A stretch of DNA of 64,000 nucleotides from Rhizobium bangladeshense (GTDB lineage: Bacteria > Pseudomonadota > Alphaproteobacteria > Rhizobiales > Rhizobiaceae), in assembly GCF_017357245.1 (NCBI RefSeq), contig NZ_CP071615.1, positions 248,001 to 312,000 on the forward strand. The letters are read 5' to 3'. The translations under genes were made by a program, and so were the position numbers. How positions within the stretch are numbered: the stretch's first letter is position 1; the number at the start of each line of letters is the position of its first letter. The notes under the pieces were generated by a model. That model ran no database searches. It worked only from the letters and a program-made list of their open reading frames with translations, and had not been told where the DNA came from. This document shows positions 10,671 to 21,252 of this stretch, piece by piece.

Positions 10671-10806
10671 CTAGTGGTCGCCTGGAGTAAAGATGTAGCT
10701 TGCGGCGAGGTCCACCATGCGCGCAGTGAGAGCCGGATAACCCTCGACGATCTCGTCTGCGGCAGCGCCTTGCAATTTCATCGCAGCGATTGTTCGGACT
10801 CGAGAG
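10671..10806 (-). pseudogene. DUF433-family (antitoxin-like) remnant
   Basis: Minus-strand translation gives RVRTIAAMKLQGAAADEI followed by VEGYPALTARMVDLAASYI and a stop at 10671. This matches the C-terminal half of DUF433 proteins, which often sit beside PIN/VapC-like toxins. The N-terminal half and any partner toxin are absent, so this is a fragment. The rest of the 10542-10886 gap shows no gene. Confidence 0.45.
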
Positions 10807-10886
10807 GAGTACAATCTCAATTCCATTGGCTTGCTTCGACGATTTCTCGTTGTCGCGGGCCGGATTGAAGCTGCTGAGATCCCAGA

Positions 10887-11129
10887 TTATGCGCCTGTTT
10901 GCGTACTCACTTGGGTCTCACCAATCGGTCGCACTAATTCGACGTGGCTGACATCTAAGGCTTGAGCCAGTTCATAAATCGTAATCACAGTTGGGTTGCG
11001 ACGACCTCGCTCCAGGCTACTAAGATATTGCTGGCTGAAACCAGAACGCGCCTCGACCTCTTCCTGTGTCAGGCCTTTCTCCCGACGCAGGCGGGCAAAA
11101 TTCGAGCCGACCAGTTTGCGCATGTCCAT
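10887..11129 (-). CDS. XRE-family helix-turn-helix regulator
   Basis: 80-residue single-domain DNA-binding protein. The helix-turn-helix occupies about residues 8-62 (NFARLRREKGLTQEEVEARS, then QQYLSSLERGRRNPT), the Cro/C1 signature. It has no sensory domain, as in regulators of plasmid or toxin-antitoxin genes. Its target is unknown; neighbours are the AbiE remnant and traM. No partner toxin ORF follows it. The ATG at 11129 is followed after three codons by a second in-frame ATG, so the start is uncertain by two residues. Confidence 0.85.
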   Translation of the reverse strand: MDMRKLVGSNFARLRREKGLTQEEVEARSGFSQQYLSSLERGRRNPTVITIYELAQALDVSHVELVRPIGETQVSTQTGA

Positions 11130-11332
11130 GCGCCGAAAGATCGCCGTTTACACACTCGGAGTTTATCAACTAAAGTATGTAAAGCTCCTTCCCGTAAATG
11201 CCTGCCAATGCGGGCGGGTAATGGGTTTAGTTGTCGATATAAGCATCAGCACATTGTCTGCAACTCAGAGATTTCGGATGTAACGGTGTCCCATTTGATG
11301 TAGGCGAACCTTCGGGGCCGCTTGGTGAGAGA

Positions 11333-11677
11333 ATGAAAGTTTGGGAGAAGCGGGTGAACAAAGCGAGCTCATCCGATGCAAATGGTCGAGAAAAGGAAAG
11401 AGAATCGCGCTTCAGCTCGATGCAACAGTCGAAGCTTGAGGTGTTGGCTGTCTCGGCAATTCTCGAACACCGCCTCCTGATCGCCGCCGACGAAGCTGTC
11501 TATGACGAATGGGCTCGCGCGACCGCAGACCCATCAATTTCCGCCGCCGTGCTCAAGAGCCTGCAGGAGGAGTATGTCGCGCGCCAAAAGAAATCTGAAG
11601 TCCAGCAAGAAGAACTTTCGGAAATCATCGATGCATTAGGCTACGTCCCCGAGGTTCCACTCGATAAACATGAATGA
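11333..11677 (+). CDS. traM: TraM, TraR anti-activator
   Basis: 114-residue protein of the TraM family, which binds and inactivates the quorum-sensing activator TraR until acyl-homoserine lactone accumulates. The recognisable core is SKLEVLAVSAILEHRLL, then ADEAVYDEW and LSEIIDALGYVPEVP at the C-terminus. The N-terminal about 28 residues are charged and longer than in the Ti TraM I recall (about 102 aa), so an internal start is possible. GGTGAGAG precedes the ATG at 11333. It converges on traR with 3 bp between the stops, the usual traM/traR pairing. Confidence 0.85.
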   Translation: MKVWEKRVNKASSSDANGREKERESRFSSMQQSKLEVLAVSAILEHRLLIAADEAVYDEWARATADPSISAAVLKSLQEEYVARQKKSEVQQEELSEIIDALGYVPEVPLDKHE

Positions 11678-11680
11678 CGG

Positions 11681-12695
<1,015 letters not shown>

Positions 12696-13994
12696 TTAGC
12701 GGCCGCTATAGACAGAATGAAAAATAACATCCTGATCGACCAACACATTGAACTTGTAGCCCGGCCGGATGCGAATCGTCGGCTGAACGTTCAGATTCTT
12801 CGAGATCGTCTCTTCTGCTACGCGGCCAAATGACGCGGCAAAATTCCGTCTTGCTGCATCCGAAGCCGTGTCCTGCGTCGCGAGCGTCGAACTCTCAGGC
12901 ATCGACATATCGGTACCCGCCCCGATGATTGCCACCAGGGCTGCAGAACCGAATGTTCTCCAGAGATGTCGGTCGAGCTTGTCCTGGAAGCCGCCATAAC
13001 CTTCAGCGTCAGTGCCCGCCATACCACCGATCTGCAGGGTAGACCCGTTCGGAAAAATGAGGTCCGTCCAGACGACGAGTACCCGTTCCTGGCCGAAGGA
13101 CACCTTGGAATCGTAGCGACCGAAGAGCTTTGCGCCTTGCGGGATGAGAAGGCGATAACCGGTTGCGCTGTCGTAGACATTTTGGCTGATCTGAGCGCTA
13201 ATGCGCCCCGGCAGGTCGGAATTGAGGCCGGTGATCAATGTCGCCGGGATGACTGAACCGCGCTTCAATTCGTTGGGTGACATCTGCGGCACGACCTGGT
13301 TCGGCAGGTAGCCGAGATCCTTGATGTCCTGATTAAAGAAGTCCTCCCTCGACGTCTGCCCGTTCTGATCGACGTTCTGTCCCATCAGGCCGGATTTCAT
13401 GGCCGCGCCATAAAGGTCTGAGGCGCTGCTCGTCACGGCATTTGTCGGCTGGCGGACGGTGTCATTGGTGGAGATTGCAGCCTTCTCGACATCGGAGATG
13501 TCTACCTTTAGCGGCGAATCGAGCGCCGTGGAACGGGCCTGGAGACGCGCCATCCGTTGCCGCTGGGCTTCGCGCATATATTGTTCATCCTGCTCTCGCT
13601 TCAGGCGTGCCTTCCACTCCTCTTCGGATTCGAGCCTTTGTCGGCGATCTTGTCGATCTGTTGGTTGGCGCTCGAAGACCGGTTCCTGCTTTTCCTTTTT
13701 CTCCGCGACGACTGGCGTCGGTTGAAACACCTCCTGCTTTTCTGGGTCACCGATAATGCCGTCGGTGACACCCCGCTTAAGCTGATCGCCGAAACTGGTC
13801 GCAGGGCTGTTGGAAGCACCCTCGATGTCGCCATGATTGAAGGAAAGCCCGCGCAGTGACAGACCAATCACGACCACGCCGACGAACAGCACGATGACGA
13901 TGATGGCGACGATGATCGGCAGGCGGTTGAGCCGGCGCATGCCATTCTGATCGTCGGCCTGGGCTGACGCGCCAAGTTGGAGCGACTGGACCAT
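12696..13994 (-). CDS. trbI: TrbI, VirB10-like mating-pore scaffold
   Basis: 432-residue type IV secretion core protein spanning the inner and outer membranes. One N-terminal membrane helix (about 27-48) is followed by a charged linker rich in Glu, Arg and Gln (about 95-160). The C-terminal VirB10/TrbI beta-barrel domain includes RGSVIPATLITGLNSDLPG, LIPQGAKLFGRYD and FPNGSTLQIGGMAG. Last gene of traI-trbBCDEJKLFGHI, 11 bp after trbH. Full length for the family. Confidence 0.95.
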   Translation of the reverse strand: MVQSLQLGASAQADDQNGMRRLNRLPIIVAIIVIVLFVGVVVIGLSLRGLSFNHGDIEGASNSPATSFGDQLKRGVTDGIIGDPEKQEVFQPTPVVAEKKEKQEPVFERQPTDRQDRRQRLESEEEWKARLKREQDEQYMREAQRQRMARLQARSTALDSPLKVDISDVEKAAISTNDTVRQPTNAVTSSASDLYGAAMKSGLMGQNVDQNGQTSREDFFNQDIKDLGYLPNQVVPQMSPNELKRGSVIPATLITGLNSDLPGRISAQISQNVYDSATGYRLLIPQGAKLFGRYDSKVSFGQERVLVVWTDLIFPNGSTLQIGGMAGTDAEGYGGFQDKLDRHLWRTFGSAALVAIIGAGTDMSMPESSTLATQDTASDAARRNFAASFGRVAEETISKNLNVQPTIRIRPGYKFNVLVDQDVIFHSVYSGR

Positions 13995-14005
13995 ATTGCT
14001 CTCCG

Positions 14006-14446
14006 TCAGTTACGCTGCATGATCGAAAGCGGACTAGCCGGCGTGGCGCCTGCCGCCGTTGGTGTATAAGCACGTCCGAGAGCGATCGAAGGCGTCGAAA
14101 CCCGCGCGAGCAGCTGCCCGTCGATTCCCTCAATTGCATAGGCAAGCTCGACCGGCTTGATGTCTTTGGCGACTTTGCCGTCCCTGACGACCGTATAACC
14201 CCGCCCCTTCAGGGCCGCCTCGAGGGCGGATGCGAACTCCGATGCGTCCGTCTCCATTTTGATCGTGGTCGTAGCACCGGCAGGGCCGATCTGTTCGGCC
14301 AGTCGGCTTGCCATGTCGCCGGCGATGGCGCTCGCAGCCGGTCCGGTGACTGCGACAGGGGTTGAGCTGGTGGTCAGCGCGTCGTCGGCCGTTTGGCAAC
14401 CGGAGAGCAGCGCGACCACGACGCAATATGCGAGAAGCTTCCGCAT
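14006..14446 (-). CDS. trbH: TrbH, conjugal transfer lipoprotein
   Basis: 146-residue secreted protein with an N-terminal signal peptide and lipobox (VVALLSGCQ, Cys17), so it should be a lipid-anchored periplasmic or outer-membrane component of the mating pore. The position between trbG and trbI identifies it as TrbH; the sequence itself is weakly conserved. The start at 14446 follows the trbG stop by 3 bp. Confidence 0.9.
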   Translation of the reverse strand: MRKLLAYCVVVALLSGCQTADDALTTSSTPVAVTGPAASAIAGDMASRLAEQIGPAGATTTIKMETDASEFASALEAALKGRGYTVVRDGKVAKDIKPVELAYAIEGIDGQLLARVSTPSIALGRAYTPTAAGATPASPLSIMQRN

Positions 14447-14449
14447 GGT

Positions 14450-15262
14450 TCAGCCTCCCCGCCGGATGGTGATCTTCTGCTGCCGCCAACCGACGCCGGA
14501 AAGGAGGATCGCCTTGTCGATCGCATAGTCGACGGTCATCATGTCGTTCTTCATCCGGTAATTGACGATACGATTTTGACCGCCGGAGACGACGAAGAGC
14601 ACAGGCGCATCTTGGCCGGAGATCGACTTCGGGAACTGAATGTAGGTCTTCACTCCGTCCGAATAGACCCGCTTCGGTTTCCACGAAGCACCGCCGCTGA
14701 CCGAATAGGAGAAGTTCAGCTTGTCCGGCGCGGCGCCCGGAATGCCGCCCGTTTCGAGGCGGGCATTGATGTCGGCGAGCTTGGTGGACACGTCTTCTGG
14801 ATACTCGAAGCCAATGCGCGCCATGTACTGGCTGGGATGGGATTTGAGCTGGATATGATAGGTTCGACGTGATGTCGTCACGACCATCGAGGTGAGAAGC
14901 CCTGGTTCCGACGGTTTGACGATGAGATGGATCGCCTGCCCGCCTGTGGCCCCCGAGGTCGCGGGTTCCACCTTCCATCTGACCGTGTCGCCGACGAGGA
15001 CGTCGCGGACGATCTCGCCGCCCTGAAGCTCGATATCGCAGACCTGCAGGGGCGAGCAAACCACGGACGGCTGCGTTTCCCCGAACAGGAAAATCACCTT
15101 TCCGTCCGGTCCTGTCGTGACCAGTCCCGGCGTGCCGCGCCACTTTCTGGAAAGATTTGTTCCCTTCACCTCGTTGCTCGTCATGCTTTGCGCCTGTGCG
15201 CCCGCGGCAAGCAAGAGTCCGGCCATGCAGCCGGCGGCTGCGATCAATCCCGTTTTTTTCAT
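14450..15262 (-). CDS. trbG: TrbG, VirB9-like outer-membrane core protein
   Basis: 270-residue periplasmic/outer-membrane component that pairs with TrbI and TrbH in the pore. A Sec signal peptide (residues 1-24, ending GAQAQ) precedes the VirB9/CagX domain, with [13 protein letters not shown] and, near the C-terminus, [13 protein letters not shown] followed by [14 protein letters not shown]. That is the typical order of VirB9 motifs. Full length. 17 bp after trbF. Confidence 0.94.
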   Translation of the reverse strand: MKKTGLIAAAGCMAGLLLAAGAQAQSMTSNEVKGTNLSRKWRGTPGLVTTGPDGKVIFLFGETQPSVVCSPLQVCDIELQGGEIVRDVLVGDTVRWKVEPATSGATGGQAIHLIVKPSEPGLLTSMVVTTSRRTYHIQLKSHPSQYMARIGFEYPEDVSTKLADINARLETGGIPGAAPDKLNFSYSVSGGASWKPKRVYSDGVKTYIQFPKSISGQDAPVLFVVSGGQNRIVNYRMKNDMMTVDYAIDKAILLSGVGWRQQKITIRRGG

Positions 15263-15279
15263 TGAAAGAATCCCTGCCC

Positions 15280-15942
15280 TTAAAGCTGTGCCGTCCAGTC
15301 GAAATCCCGGACGTAGAGGCCGATCGGATTGAGGCGGATCGTCGCCTCATCCTGTGGCGCGGTGAGCGCGACCGTTGCGATGCCGCGGAAACGGCGTGTG
15401 CCGGTTTCCTTGCCCTTTCGGTCCCGCTCGTATTCCGTCCAGTCGATCTGATAGGTCTGGTTCGAGAGCGCCACGATGTTGTTGACCTCGATGGCAACCG
15501 TCGAGGACTTTGCCTTCTCGAACGGAGAATTGCCTCGAAACCAGGCGTTGACTTTCTCCGTCGACGGATCGGACGTGCGAAGAAGGGCGTAGGTCCGGTC
15601 TATATATTGCTTCTGCACCACCGCATCTGGAGTGATCGAGCGAAAGCTCGTGACGAAGTTACCGAGTGTGGAGCGCACCACGCGGACGTCGGCATACTCG
15701 ATCTGCTCGGGGAAACCTGCCGTGACCGCAGTTCCGAGCTTGTCGACCTCGACGATGTAAGGCACGAGCCTGACCTGGGTGCTGAGAAACATCGCGTAGC
15801 TGAAGCCGATGACGGCCATGACCAGACCGAGGACACCAACAATGCGCCATGCGGCTGCGGCCTTCACATAGGAGCCATAGCGTTCGCTCCATTCCTGGCG
15901 GGCGGCAAGATACGGGTTTTCCGGGGCGCGGTTCGCTGCCAT
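15280..15942 (-). CDS. trbF: TrbF, VirB8-like assembly protein
   Basis: 220-residue inner-membrane protein with one N-terminal membrane helix (about 33-53, [20 protein letters not shown]) and a periplasmic VirB8 domain. The domain includes [20 protein letters not shown] and the C-terminal YVRDFDW. It nucleates assembly of the secretion channel. 20 bp after trbL, 17 bp before trbG. Confidence 0.94.
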   Translation of the reverse strand: MAANRAPENPYLAARQEWSERYGSYVKAAAAWRIVGVLGLVMAVIGFSYAMFLSTQVRLVPYIVEVDKLGTAVTAGFPEQIEYADVRVVRSTLGNFVTSFRSITPDAVVQKQYIDRTYALLRTSDPSTEKVNAWFRGNSPFEKAKSSTVAIEVNNIVALSNQTYQIDWTEYERDRKGKETGTRRFRGIATVALTAPQDEATIRLNPIGLYVRDFDWTAQL

Positions 15943-15962
15943 TTATTCTTCCCTTGTCTCGA

Positions 15963-17144
15963 TTACGGTTTGTCGTTGCGTTCGGGAGGAGGCTTCGGTC
16001 CGCTATGACCGCCGCGCTGTTCATCGAGCTTGCCATTGGCCAGTCCGAGAATGGACCCGGCATAAGCGCCCGGAGAGCCGATTGCCTTTTCCTTCGCCGC
16101 CGATCCCGCCGCCTGTGCACCAGAACTGAAGCTCGCACCCATGCCGCGAAGAGCGGCACCTGCAACGGATGAACCGCCAGCTCGTGCGGCTTGAGCCACC
16201 GCAAACCCCGCGCCGGCAGCGCCGGCTGCGAGGAAGCCGGCACCGGCGGCAAAAGAGGCCGCTTGGCCGCCGTGGCGGATCGCTTCCATTCCTCCGGAAA
16301 CCGATGCGCCCTGGACGACGCCCTGGATGATGTTCGGGACGTACATCGCGATGATTAAGACGACGACGGAGATACCGGCAATGGCCAAGGTGGTGACGAA
16401 CTGATCCGACGAGGCAGTCGGAGCTTGAGCGAGGCCAAGCAGGACGTTCGATCCGATCTTGGCGATCATCACCAGGGCCATGAGCTTCATGCCGACGCCG
16501 AAGGCGTAGACGAGATAGCGGATAGCGAAGTCTTTCGTGAAGGATGAGCCGCCCAATCCGAGCATAATCATACCGGCGAGCAGGCCGACATACATCTCGA
16601 CCATGACCGACACGAAAATCGCGGCGACCAGCGAGAAGCAGATAACGACGATTCCCATTGCCAACACGGCCGCAATTGCCAGCGCGTTGTCTTCGAACAC
16701 GCCGAACTGTGCCTGCTCGGACATTTGCGAGGCGACCCGAATGCCGGCGTCGAACACCTCAGCGGGTGACGCTGAACCGCCACCGGCGCCAATCTGGAAG
16801 AGGCTGTCGACCACAGCTCGGGCGAAGGTCGGACCTTGAGTAAGGACGAATGCGAAGAACCCGATGAACATGATCCGCCGCACCAGTTCGGCGAACCAGC
16901 TGTCCAGTGAGGCTGACTGGATTGCCAACCAAACGGCCGCAATGCCGATCTCGATCGTTGCGAGAATCCAGAATAGGGATTTCGCCGCCTCCATGATGGT
17001 GGTCTCCCACCCCTTCGCAGCGGACGAGACCTGGTTTTCCAGTTCCGTGAGGACCTGTCCCTCCTGCGCGAATGCGGGAACAGCATAGGCGAGGCAAAAA
17101 AGACCGGTAATCAGGAATGAACGCGCGACAGCAACCTTCACCAT
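15963..17144 (-). CDS. trbL: TrbL, VirB6-like polytopic channel protein
   Basis: 393-residue protein with a signal-like N-terminus (ITGLFCLAYAVPAFA) and five or more membrane segments between about residues 55 and 290. This is followed by an Ala/Gly-rich C-terminal region that is probably cytoplasmic and flexible. This is the VirB6/TrbL architecture for the inner-membrane DNA channel. The start overlaps the trbK stop by 7 bp. Confidence 0.93.
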   Translation of the reverse strand: MVKVAVARSFLITGLFCLAYAVPAFAQEGQVLTELENQVSSAAKGWETTIMEAAKSLFWILATIEIGIAAVWLAIQSASLDSWFAELVRRIMFIGFFAFVLTQGPTFARAVVDSLFQIGAGGGSASPAEVFDAGIRVASQMSEQAQFGVFEDNALAIAAVLAMGIVVICFSLVAAIFVSVMVEMYVGLLAGMIMLGLGGSSFTKDFAIRYLVYAFGVGMKLMALVMIAKIGSNVLLGLAQAPTASSDQFVTTLAIAGISVVVLIIAMYVPNIIQGVVQGASVSGGMEAIRHGGQAASFAAGAGFLAAGAAGAGFAVAQAARAGGSSVAGAALRGMGASFSSGAQAAGSAAKEKAIGSPGAYAGSILGLANGKLDEQRGGHSGPKPPPERNDKP

Positions 17145-17341
17145 CTCGGGCGCATCTCCTGACCTTCTTTGATCGGCGGCAGCTCCTTGTCGGAGCCGAA
17201 GAATTTTTCCCGGACGGCGCGCTGCTCCTCGGTGAGCGCAGGTATTCTTGTGTTTCGGGAATTGACGATCAGTACTGTCGCGGCAGACGATGCAGCGGCG
17301 ACAGCCAGGACCAAGGCAATGAGGACGGGGCGGCTCACCAT
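17138..17341 (-). CDS. trbK: TrbK, entry-exclusion protein
   Basis: 67-residue small membrane protein with one N-terminal hydrophobic helix (PVLIALVLAVAAASSAATVL) and a short periplasmic tail. TrbK proteins mediate entry exclusion, blocking transfer into cells that already hold the plasmid. The ATG at 17341 overlaps the trbJ stop; the longer open frame upstream is trbJ read out of frame. The tail REKFFGSDKELPP followed by GQEMRPRW strikingly resembles the TrbJ C-terminus. Confidence 0.85.
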   Translation of the reverse strand: MVSRPVLIALVLAVAAASSAATVLIVNSRNTRIPALTEEQRAVREKFFGSDKELPPIKEGQEMRPRW

Positions 17342-18138
17342 CGCGGTTCCATTTTCTGGCCTTCCGGAACGCTCTTGACCTCGGCGTTGAAGAACTTTTC
17401 TCGCCGCGCCTGCGCCAGGTCCTTGTCGGTCTGTTCCGTCTGAAGCCATGTTCCCATCATTGTCATCTGTTGGGAGACGAGACCGCGAAGCTTCTGCATT
17501 TGCGCGACTTGCTGAGCCGCGATCTCGTGGCCGACCTGCAAAGCCTTCATCTGCCCGTCAGCCGTTTCGGACATCGACCGCAGCGAGGACATTGTATCTT
17601 CTTCGCTATCGAACTGGTCGGCCGTGAGGCTCGCCGCTTTCAGCGAGCTGGCGATCGTGTCGCGGTTGGTGTTCGACCAGGACTGGTAGGTCGAGGAAAA
17701 CGTTGCATTGTCCGGCAAGTTGGTCTTGAGATCGGCATAGCTCTGAAAGCGCTGCTGGAGAACATCGTCCGCATTCCCCATCGAAAAGGCGATGCCCTGT
17801 CCCTCGTCGACGATACTGCGCAGCTGGTTGAGATCGCTTTCGATCTGCCCCCAGACATGATCAGGAAGCTGCGCAGTGTTTTGCAGCATGTTCTCGTAGA
17901 TCTTCAGCTGGTTCTGGATCTGCTCTGCAAGCTGGCTGATCTGCGTCAGCTGATTGTCGACCTGGATGCCGGAGCTTTTTAGAAGATCTACGAGCTGCGC
18001 ATTGTTGGCGAGCTGCGTCCATTCGGTCGCAGCGCCGGTGGCTGTTCCGGCTTGCACTGAGCCTGCAGCGCCGGTCGTGAGAGCGGCGGCGGCCAAGCAG
18101 GCGAGCCATCTATTCGAACCTGAGTAGCGATGCGGCAT
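17335..18138 (-). CDS. trbJ: TrbJ, VirB5-like periplasmic pilus-associated protein
   Basis: 267-residue secreted protein with a signal peptide (residues 1-30, ending GSVQA) and a long helical, Gln-rich body (QISQLAEQIQNQLKIYENML) as in TrbJ/VirB5 pilus-tip proteins. The ATG at 18138 gives MPHRYSGSNRWLACL; the open frame extends 16 codons further into trbE but without character. Overlaps trbE by 29 bp and trbK by 7 bp. Ends in REKFFNAEVKSVP and GQKMEPRW, a tail shared with TrbK. Confidence 0.92.
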   Translation of the reverse strand: MPHRYSGSNRWLACLAAAALTTGAAGSVQAGTATGAATEWTQLANNAQLVDLLKSSGIQVDNQLTQISQLAEQIQNQLKIYENMLQNTAQLPDHVWGQIESDLNQLRSIVDEGQGIAFSMGNADDVLQQRFQSYADLKTNLPDNATFSSTYQSWSNTNRDTIASSLKAASLTADQFDSEEDTMSSLRSMSETADGQMKALQVGHEIAAQQVAQMQKLRGLVSQQMTMMGTWLQTEQTDKDLAQARREKFFNAEVKSVPEGQKMEPRW

Positions 18139-20566
18139 CGTGAACTCCTCTCGTTTCAAGCCAGTGGATCGGCCATTCGTGGCCATGTTCGGATTTCAGT
18201 GCGCGGATGCGTTTGAGGTCCTCTTTGCCCGACGCGCCGACAAAGCTCAGCGCAACTGGCCCAAGCGACATGTCGAAGAGCCGCCGGCCTTCTGGCGTGG
18301 CGACGTAGTATTCGCGCTTCGGTATGGCGGTAGCGACGATTTCGAGCTGGCGCTCGTTGAACCCGATTCTCTCATAAAATTCTCGCGTCCCTGTCTCGCG
18401 AGCGGCGCCATTCGGGAGGCAGATTTTTGTCGGGCAGGATTCCTTCAGCACGTCTATGATCCCGGACCGCTCGGCATCCGAGATCGATTGGGTCGCGAGA
18501 ACGACGGCGCAATTCGCCTTGCGCAGCACCTTGAGCCACTCGCGAATCTTGTCGCGGAAGACAGGGTGGCCGAGCATCAGCCACGCCTCGTCGAGCACGA
18601 TCAGACTGGGGGACCCATCCAACCGCTTCTCGATCCTGCGGAACAGGTAGGTCAGCACCGGAACGAGACTGCGTTCGCCCATATTCATCAACTGCTCGAT
18701 CTCGAAGGTCTGGAAGGCGCCGAGTGTGAGGCCGTCCTCTTCTGCATCGAGAAGCTGGCCCATCGGGCCATCGACGGTGTAATGATGCAGTGCGTCCTTG
18801 ATCTCGCGCAGCTGCACGCCGCTGACGAAATCCGAGAGCGAGCGACCGGATGCACTGGCCATGAGGCCGATCTGCCGAGAGATGGCGTTGCGATGATCGG
18901 GGGTGATGGTGACTCCCTGCAGACCGACCAGCATCTCGACCCACTCTGTTGCCCAAGCCCGGTCGGCATCACTTTTGAGTTCGGACAATGGGCAAAAGGC
19001 CAACGCCCTCCCCTCTTCCGCATTGTCGCCGCCGATCTCATAGTGATCGCCGCCGGCTGCGAGCGTCAGGGGCAGAAGTGAACTGCCTTTGTCAAAGGCG
19101 AAGATCTGCGCATTTTCGTAGCGACGAAACTGCGCGGCGATCAGGGCGAGCAACGTCGACTTGCCAGAACCGGTCGGACCGAAGATCAGCGTGTGGCCGA
19201 CATCATCGACGTGCAGGTTCAGACGAAACGCTGTCGAGCCGCTCGCAACCTGCATCAAGGGCGGCGAATTCGGTGGGTAAAAGGGGCATGGCGCGACGGG
19301 GTTTCCGGACCAGACCGAGTTCAGCGGAATCAAGTCGGCGAGATTGCTGGTGTTGATCAGCGGCTCACGGATGTTGCAATACCAGTTGCCTGGCAAGCTA
19401 CCGAGATAGGCGTCGGTGGCGTTGAGCGTTTCGATCCGTGCCCCGAAACCTTCCGCCTGGATCAGCCGCCGGATCGCTTCGGCCTTCTCCTGGAGTGCTT
19501 CGCGATCGCTGTCGAACAACACAACGACCGGTGTGTAATAGCCATAGGCAACCAGTTGCGACGAGGCCTGCGCGATCGCATCCTCAGTCTCGACTACCAT
19601 CGTCATCGCGTCCTGGTCGACGGATCGACTTTGTGTCTGGAATATCTGGTCAAAGAACGGCCGGACCTTCTGCTGCCATTTCTTCCGCGTCCGTTCGAGC
19701 TTTTGCCGGGCCTCCTCGGCATCAAGGAAAATGAAGCGCGATGACCACCGATAAGTCAGCGGCATCAGGTCTAGGCTGTTGAGAATACCGGGCCAGCTCT
19801 CGGCCGGCAGACCGTCGATCGCAACGACGCCGAGAAAAAGGTTTTCGACCTTTGGCGTCAGTCCGTGCTCAAGCTCCGCGGTGGCGATCCAGTCGAGATA
19901 CATGGGAACGTCGGGTAGCCGGATTGGATGGCTTTCCCCGGTAGTGCAGTACCGCGCGAACTGCAGCAGCTCGTCGTATCGGGCAATTCGCTCGCCTCCC
20001 CTTTCGACCGTTTCACGGGTTTCCATTCGCCGGATCGAAAGCGTGTTGGCCAAATACTGCTCAAGCTCTCGCACCGCGTTCTTGAACACGAAGAGCACCG
20101 TGTCCGCGTAGGATTTTTTCCGGCTTTCCTCATCCGAATAGATGTATTTGCTGAGAGCAGTCTTTTTGGATTCGAGCGGCCGGTGGGTCAGGATCAGCGC
20201 ATGCTTGCTCTCGAAATGGCCCTGCTCGCGCGCGAAATGCGCCCGACGCTCGGCATCGATTGCGCGGGTTACCGGGTCGGGGAAATGGCATCGATCTTCT
20301 GATGGATAGTCGACCGTTGGAATACGGATGGCCTCCACCTGGATCATCCAGCCGCTTCCGAGCCGCGACAGAACGGCATTGATCTGCCTCGACAGCTCGT
20401 TACGCTCGAGGTCGATCGCGCTTTCGGAGTCCGGGCCAGCGAAATACCAGCCGGCCATCAGGCTTCCGTCCTTCAAGAGGAGGACACCATTGTCGACCAG
20501 GCCGGCATAGGGAACGAGATCGGCGAAGGAAGGGCCGGTCACCCGGAAGCGTTTGAGAGCTACCAT
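18110..20566 (-). CDS. trbE: TrbE, VirB4-like secretion ATPase
   Basis: 818-residue cytoplasmic ATPase that powers pilus assembly and substrate transfer. It has a CagE/TrbE/VirB4 N-terminal domain, then a RecA-like domain with Walker A GPTGSGKST (463-471), Walker B SLIVLDEAW (654-662) and LATQSISD. Full length. Its 3' end overlaps trbJ by 29 bp and it starts 10 bp after trbD. Confidence 0.96.
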   Translation of the reverse strand: MVALKRFRVTGPSFADLVPYAGLVDNGVLLLKDGSLMAGWYFAGPDSESAIDLERNELSRQINAVLSRLGSGWMIQVEAIRIPTVDYPSEDRCHFPDPVTRAIDAERRAHFAREQGHFESKHALILTHRPLESKKTALSKYIYSDEESRKKSYADTVLFVFKNAVRELEQYLANTLSIRRMETRETVERGGERIARYDELLQFARYCTTGESHPIRLPDVPMYLDWIATAELEHGLTPKVENLFLGVVAIDGLPAESWPGILNSLDLMPLTYRWSSRFIFLDAEEARQKLERTRKKWQQKVRPFFDQIFQTQSRSVDQDAMTMVVETEDAIAQASSQLVAYGYYTPVVVLFDSDREALQEKAEAIRRLIQAEGFGARIETLNATDAYLGSLPGNWYCNIREPLINTSNLADLIPLNSVWSGNPVAPCPFYPPNSPPLMQVASGSTAFRLNLHVDDVGHTLIFGPTGSGKSTLLALIAAQFRRYENAQIFAFDKGSSLLPLTLAAGGDHYEIGGDNAEEGRALAFCPLSELKSDADRAWATEWVEMLVGLQGVTITPDHRNAISRQIGLMASASGRSLSDFVSGVQLREIKDALHHYTVDGPMGQLLDAEEDGLTLGAFQTFEIEQLMNMGERSLVPVLTYLFRRIEKRLDGSPSLIVLDEAWLMLGHPVFRDKIREWLKVLRKANCAVVLATQSISDAERSGIIDVLKESCPTKICLPNGAARETGTREFYERIGFNERQLEIVATAIPKREYYVATPEGRRLFDMSLGPVALSFVGASGKEDLKRIRALKSEHGHEWPIHWLETRGVHDAASLLRFE

Positions 20567-20576
20567 GGCCGCCTCC

Positions 20577-20876
20577 TCAGTACCGCCGCCACGGCATAGT
20601 GGTTGCCTTGTAGTAGGGCTTGTATGAAATGTGCCTGATATAGACTTGCCGCATCAGTGGGTCGGACTTCGCCATCATCCTGAGCAGCCCGACGATCACG
20701 ACCCAGACAGTGAGGCCGAAGATCGCCGAATAGGCCGTAAGCACGACGAAGATCAGGATCACTGCTGCAAGACCGGTGATCAGGACCAGCTCCCGGTCGG
20801 CGCCCATGAGCAGGTTCGGGCGAGAGAGCGCGCGATGGATGCGGTTACGCCGCAGGCCGGACAGGGACTCAGCCAT
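20577..20876 (-). CDS. trbD: TrbD, VirB3-like inner-membrane protein
   Basis: 99-residue VirB3-family protein with two hydrophobic helices (about 35-75) separated by a short turn, and a basic N-terminus ([23 protein letters not shown]) that is distinctive for TrbD. The ATG at 20876 (MAESLSG) gives the usual length and overlaps the trbC stop by 8 bp. Confidence 0.92.
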   Translation of the reverse strand: MAESLSGLRRNRIHRALSRPNLLMGADRELVLITGLAAVILIFVVLTAYSAIFGLTVWVVIVGLLRMMAKSDPLMRQVYIRHISYKPYYKATTMPWRRY

Positions 20877-21252
20877 GATCTCCCTCCCCTCCTCTGTTCG
20901 AACCAATTGACGTGATCTGCTCGTCGGTCAGCCCGATCGAAGCGCCGGTCGCACCGAACAGGCCGACAATGTTGGTGGCGCCGAGCAGGATGCCGGCGAC
21001 AAGAACGACGTACACAAGTCGCCGCGCGAAATCGTTGAGCTCGCCGCCGAAGATGAGCATGCCGCCGGCAATGGCCACGGCTGCAAGCGCGATCGCACCC
21101 GCGACCGGTCCAGTGATCGACTCCTGGATCTGCTGCAGCGGCCCTTCCCATGGGAGACTGCCCCCGGAACTGGCGAGCGCCGGCACGACAGAGGCAAGAA
21201 TGATTGGCGCCGCAAGGAGCGCGGCGGCGATGAGGGGATGCTTACGCGACAT
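20869..21252 (-). CDS. trbC: TrbC, conjugative pilin (VirB2 family)
   Basis: 127-residue propilin. A long signal peptide (about 1-30, [11 protein letters not shown]) is followed by two hydrophobic helices (about 46-68 and 77-100) around a short basic loop (NDFARR), the VirB2/TrbC fold. In related systems it is trimmed and cyclised by TraF, which is encoded in this window. The ATG at 21252 overlaps the trbB stop by 11 bp. Confidence 0.92.
   Translation of the reverse strand: MSRKHPLIAAALLAAPIILASVVPALASSGGSLPWEGPLQQIQESITGPVAGAIALAAVAIAGGMLIFGGELNDFARRLVYVVLVAGILLGATNIVGLFGATGASIGLTDEQITSIGSNRGGEGDHG

Noticed and set aside
11250..11332. A fourth tra box upstream of traM (TGTAGGCGAA near 11298)
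   Set aside because: Only the first six bases of the TTGTAGGATTCA motif are shared; too weak to claim.
14130..15497. 455-codon minus-strand frame across trbH, trbG and trbF
   Set aside because: Out-of-frame shadow of three well-supported trb genes; composition is Arg/Ser-rich nonsense.
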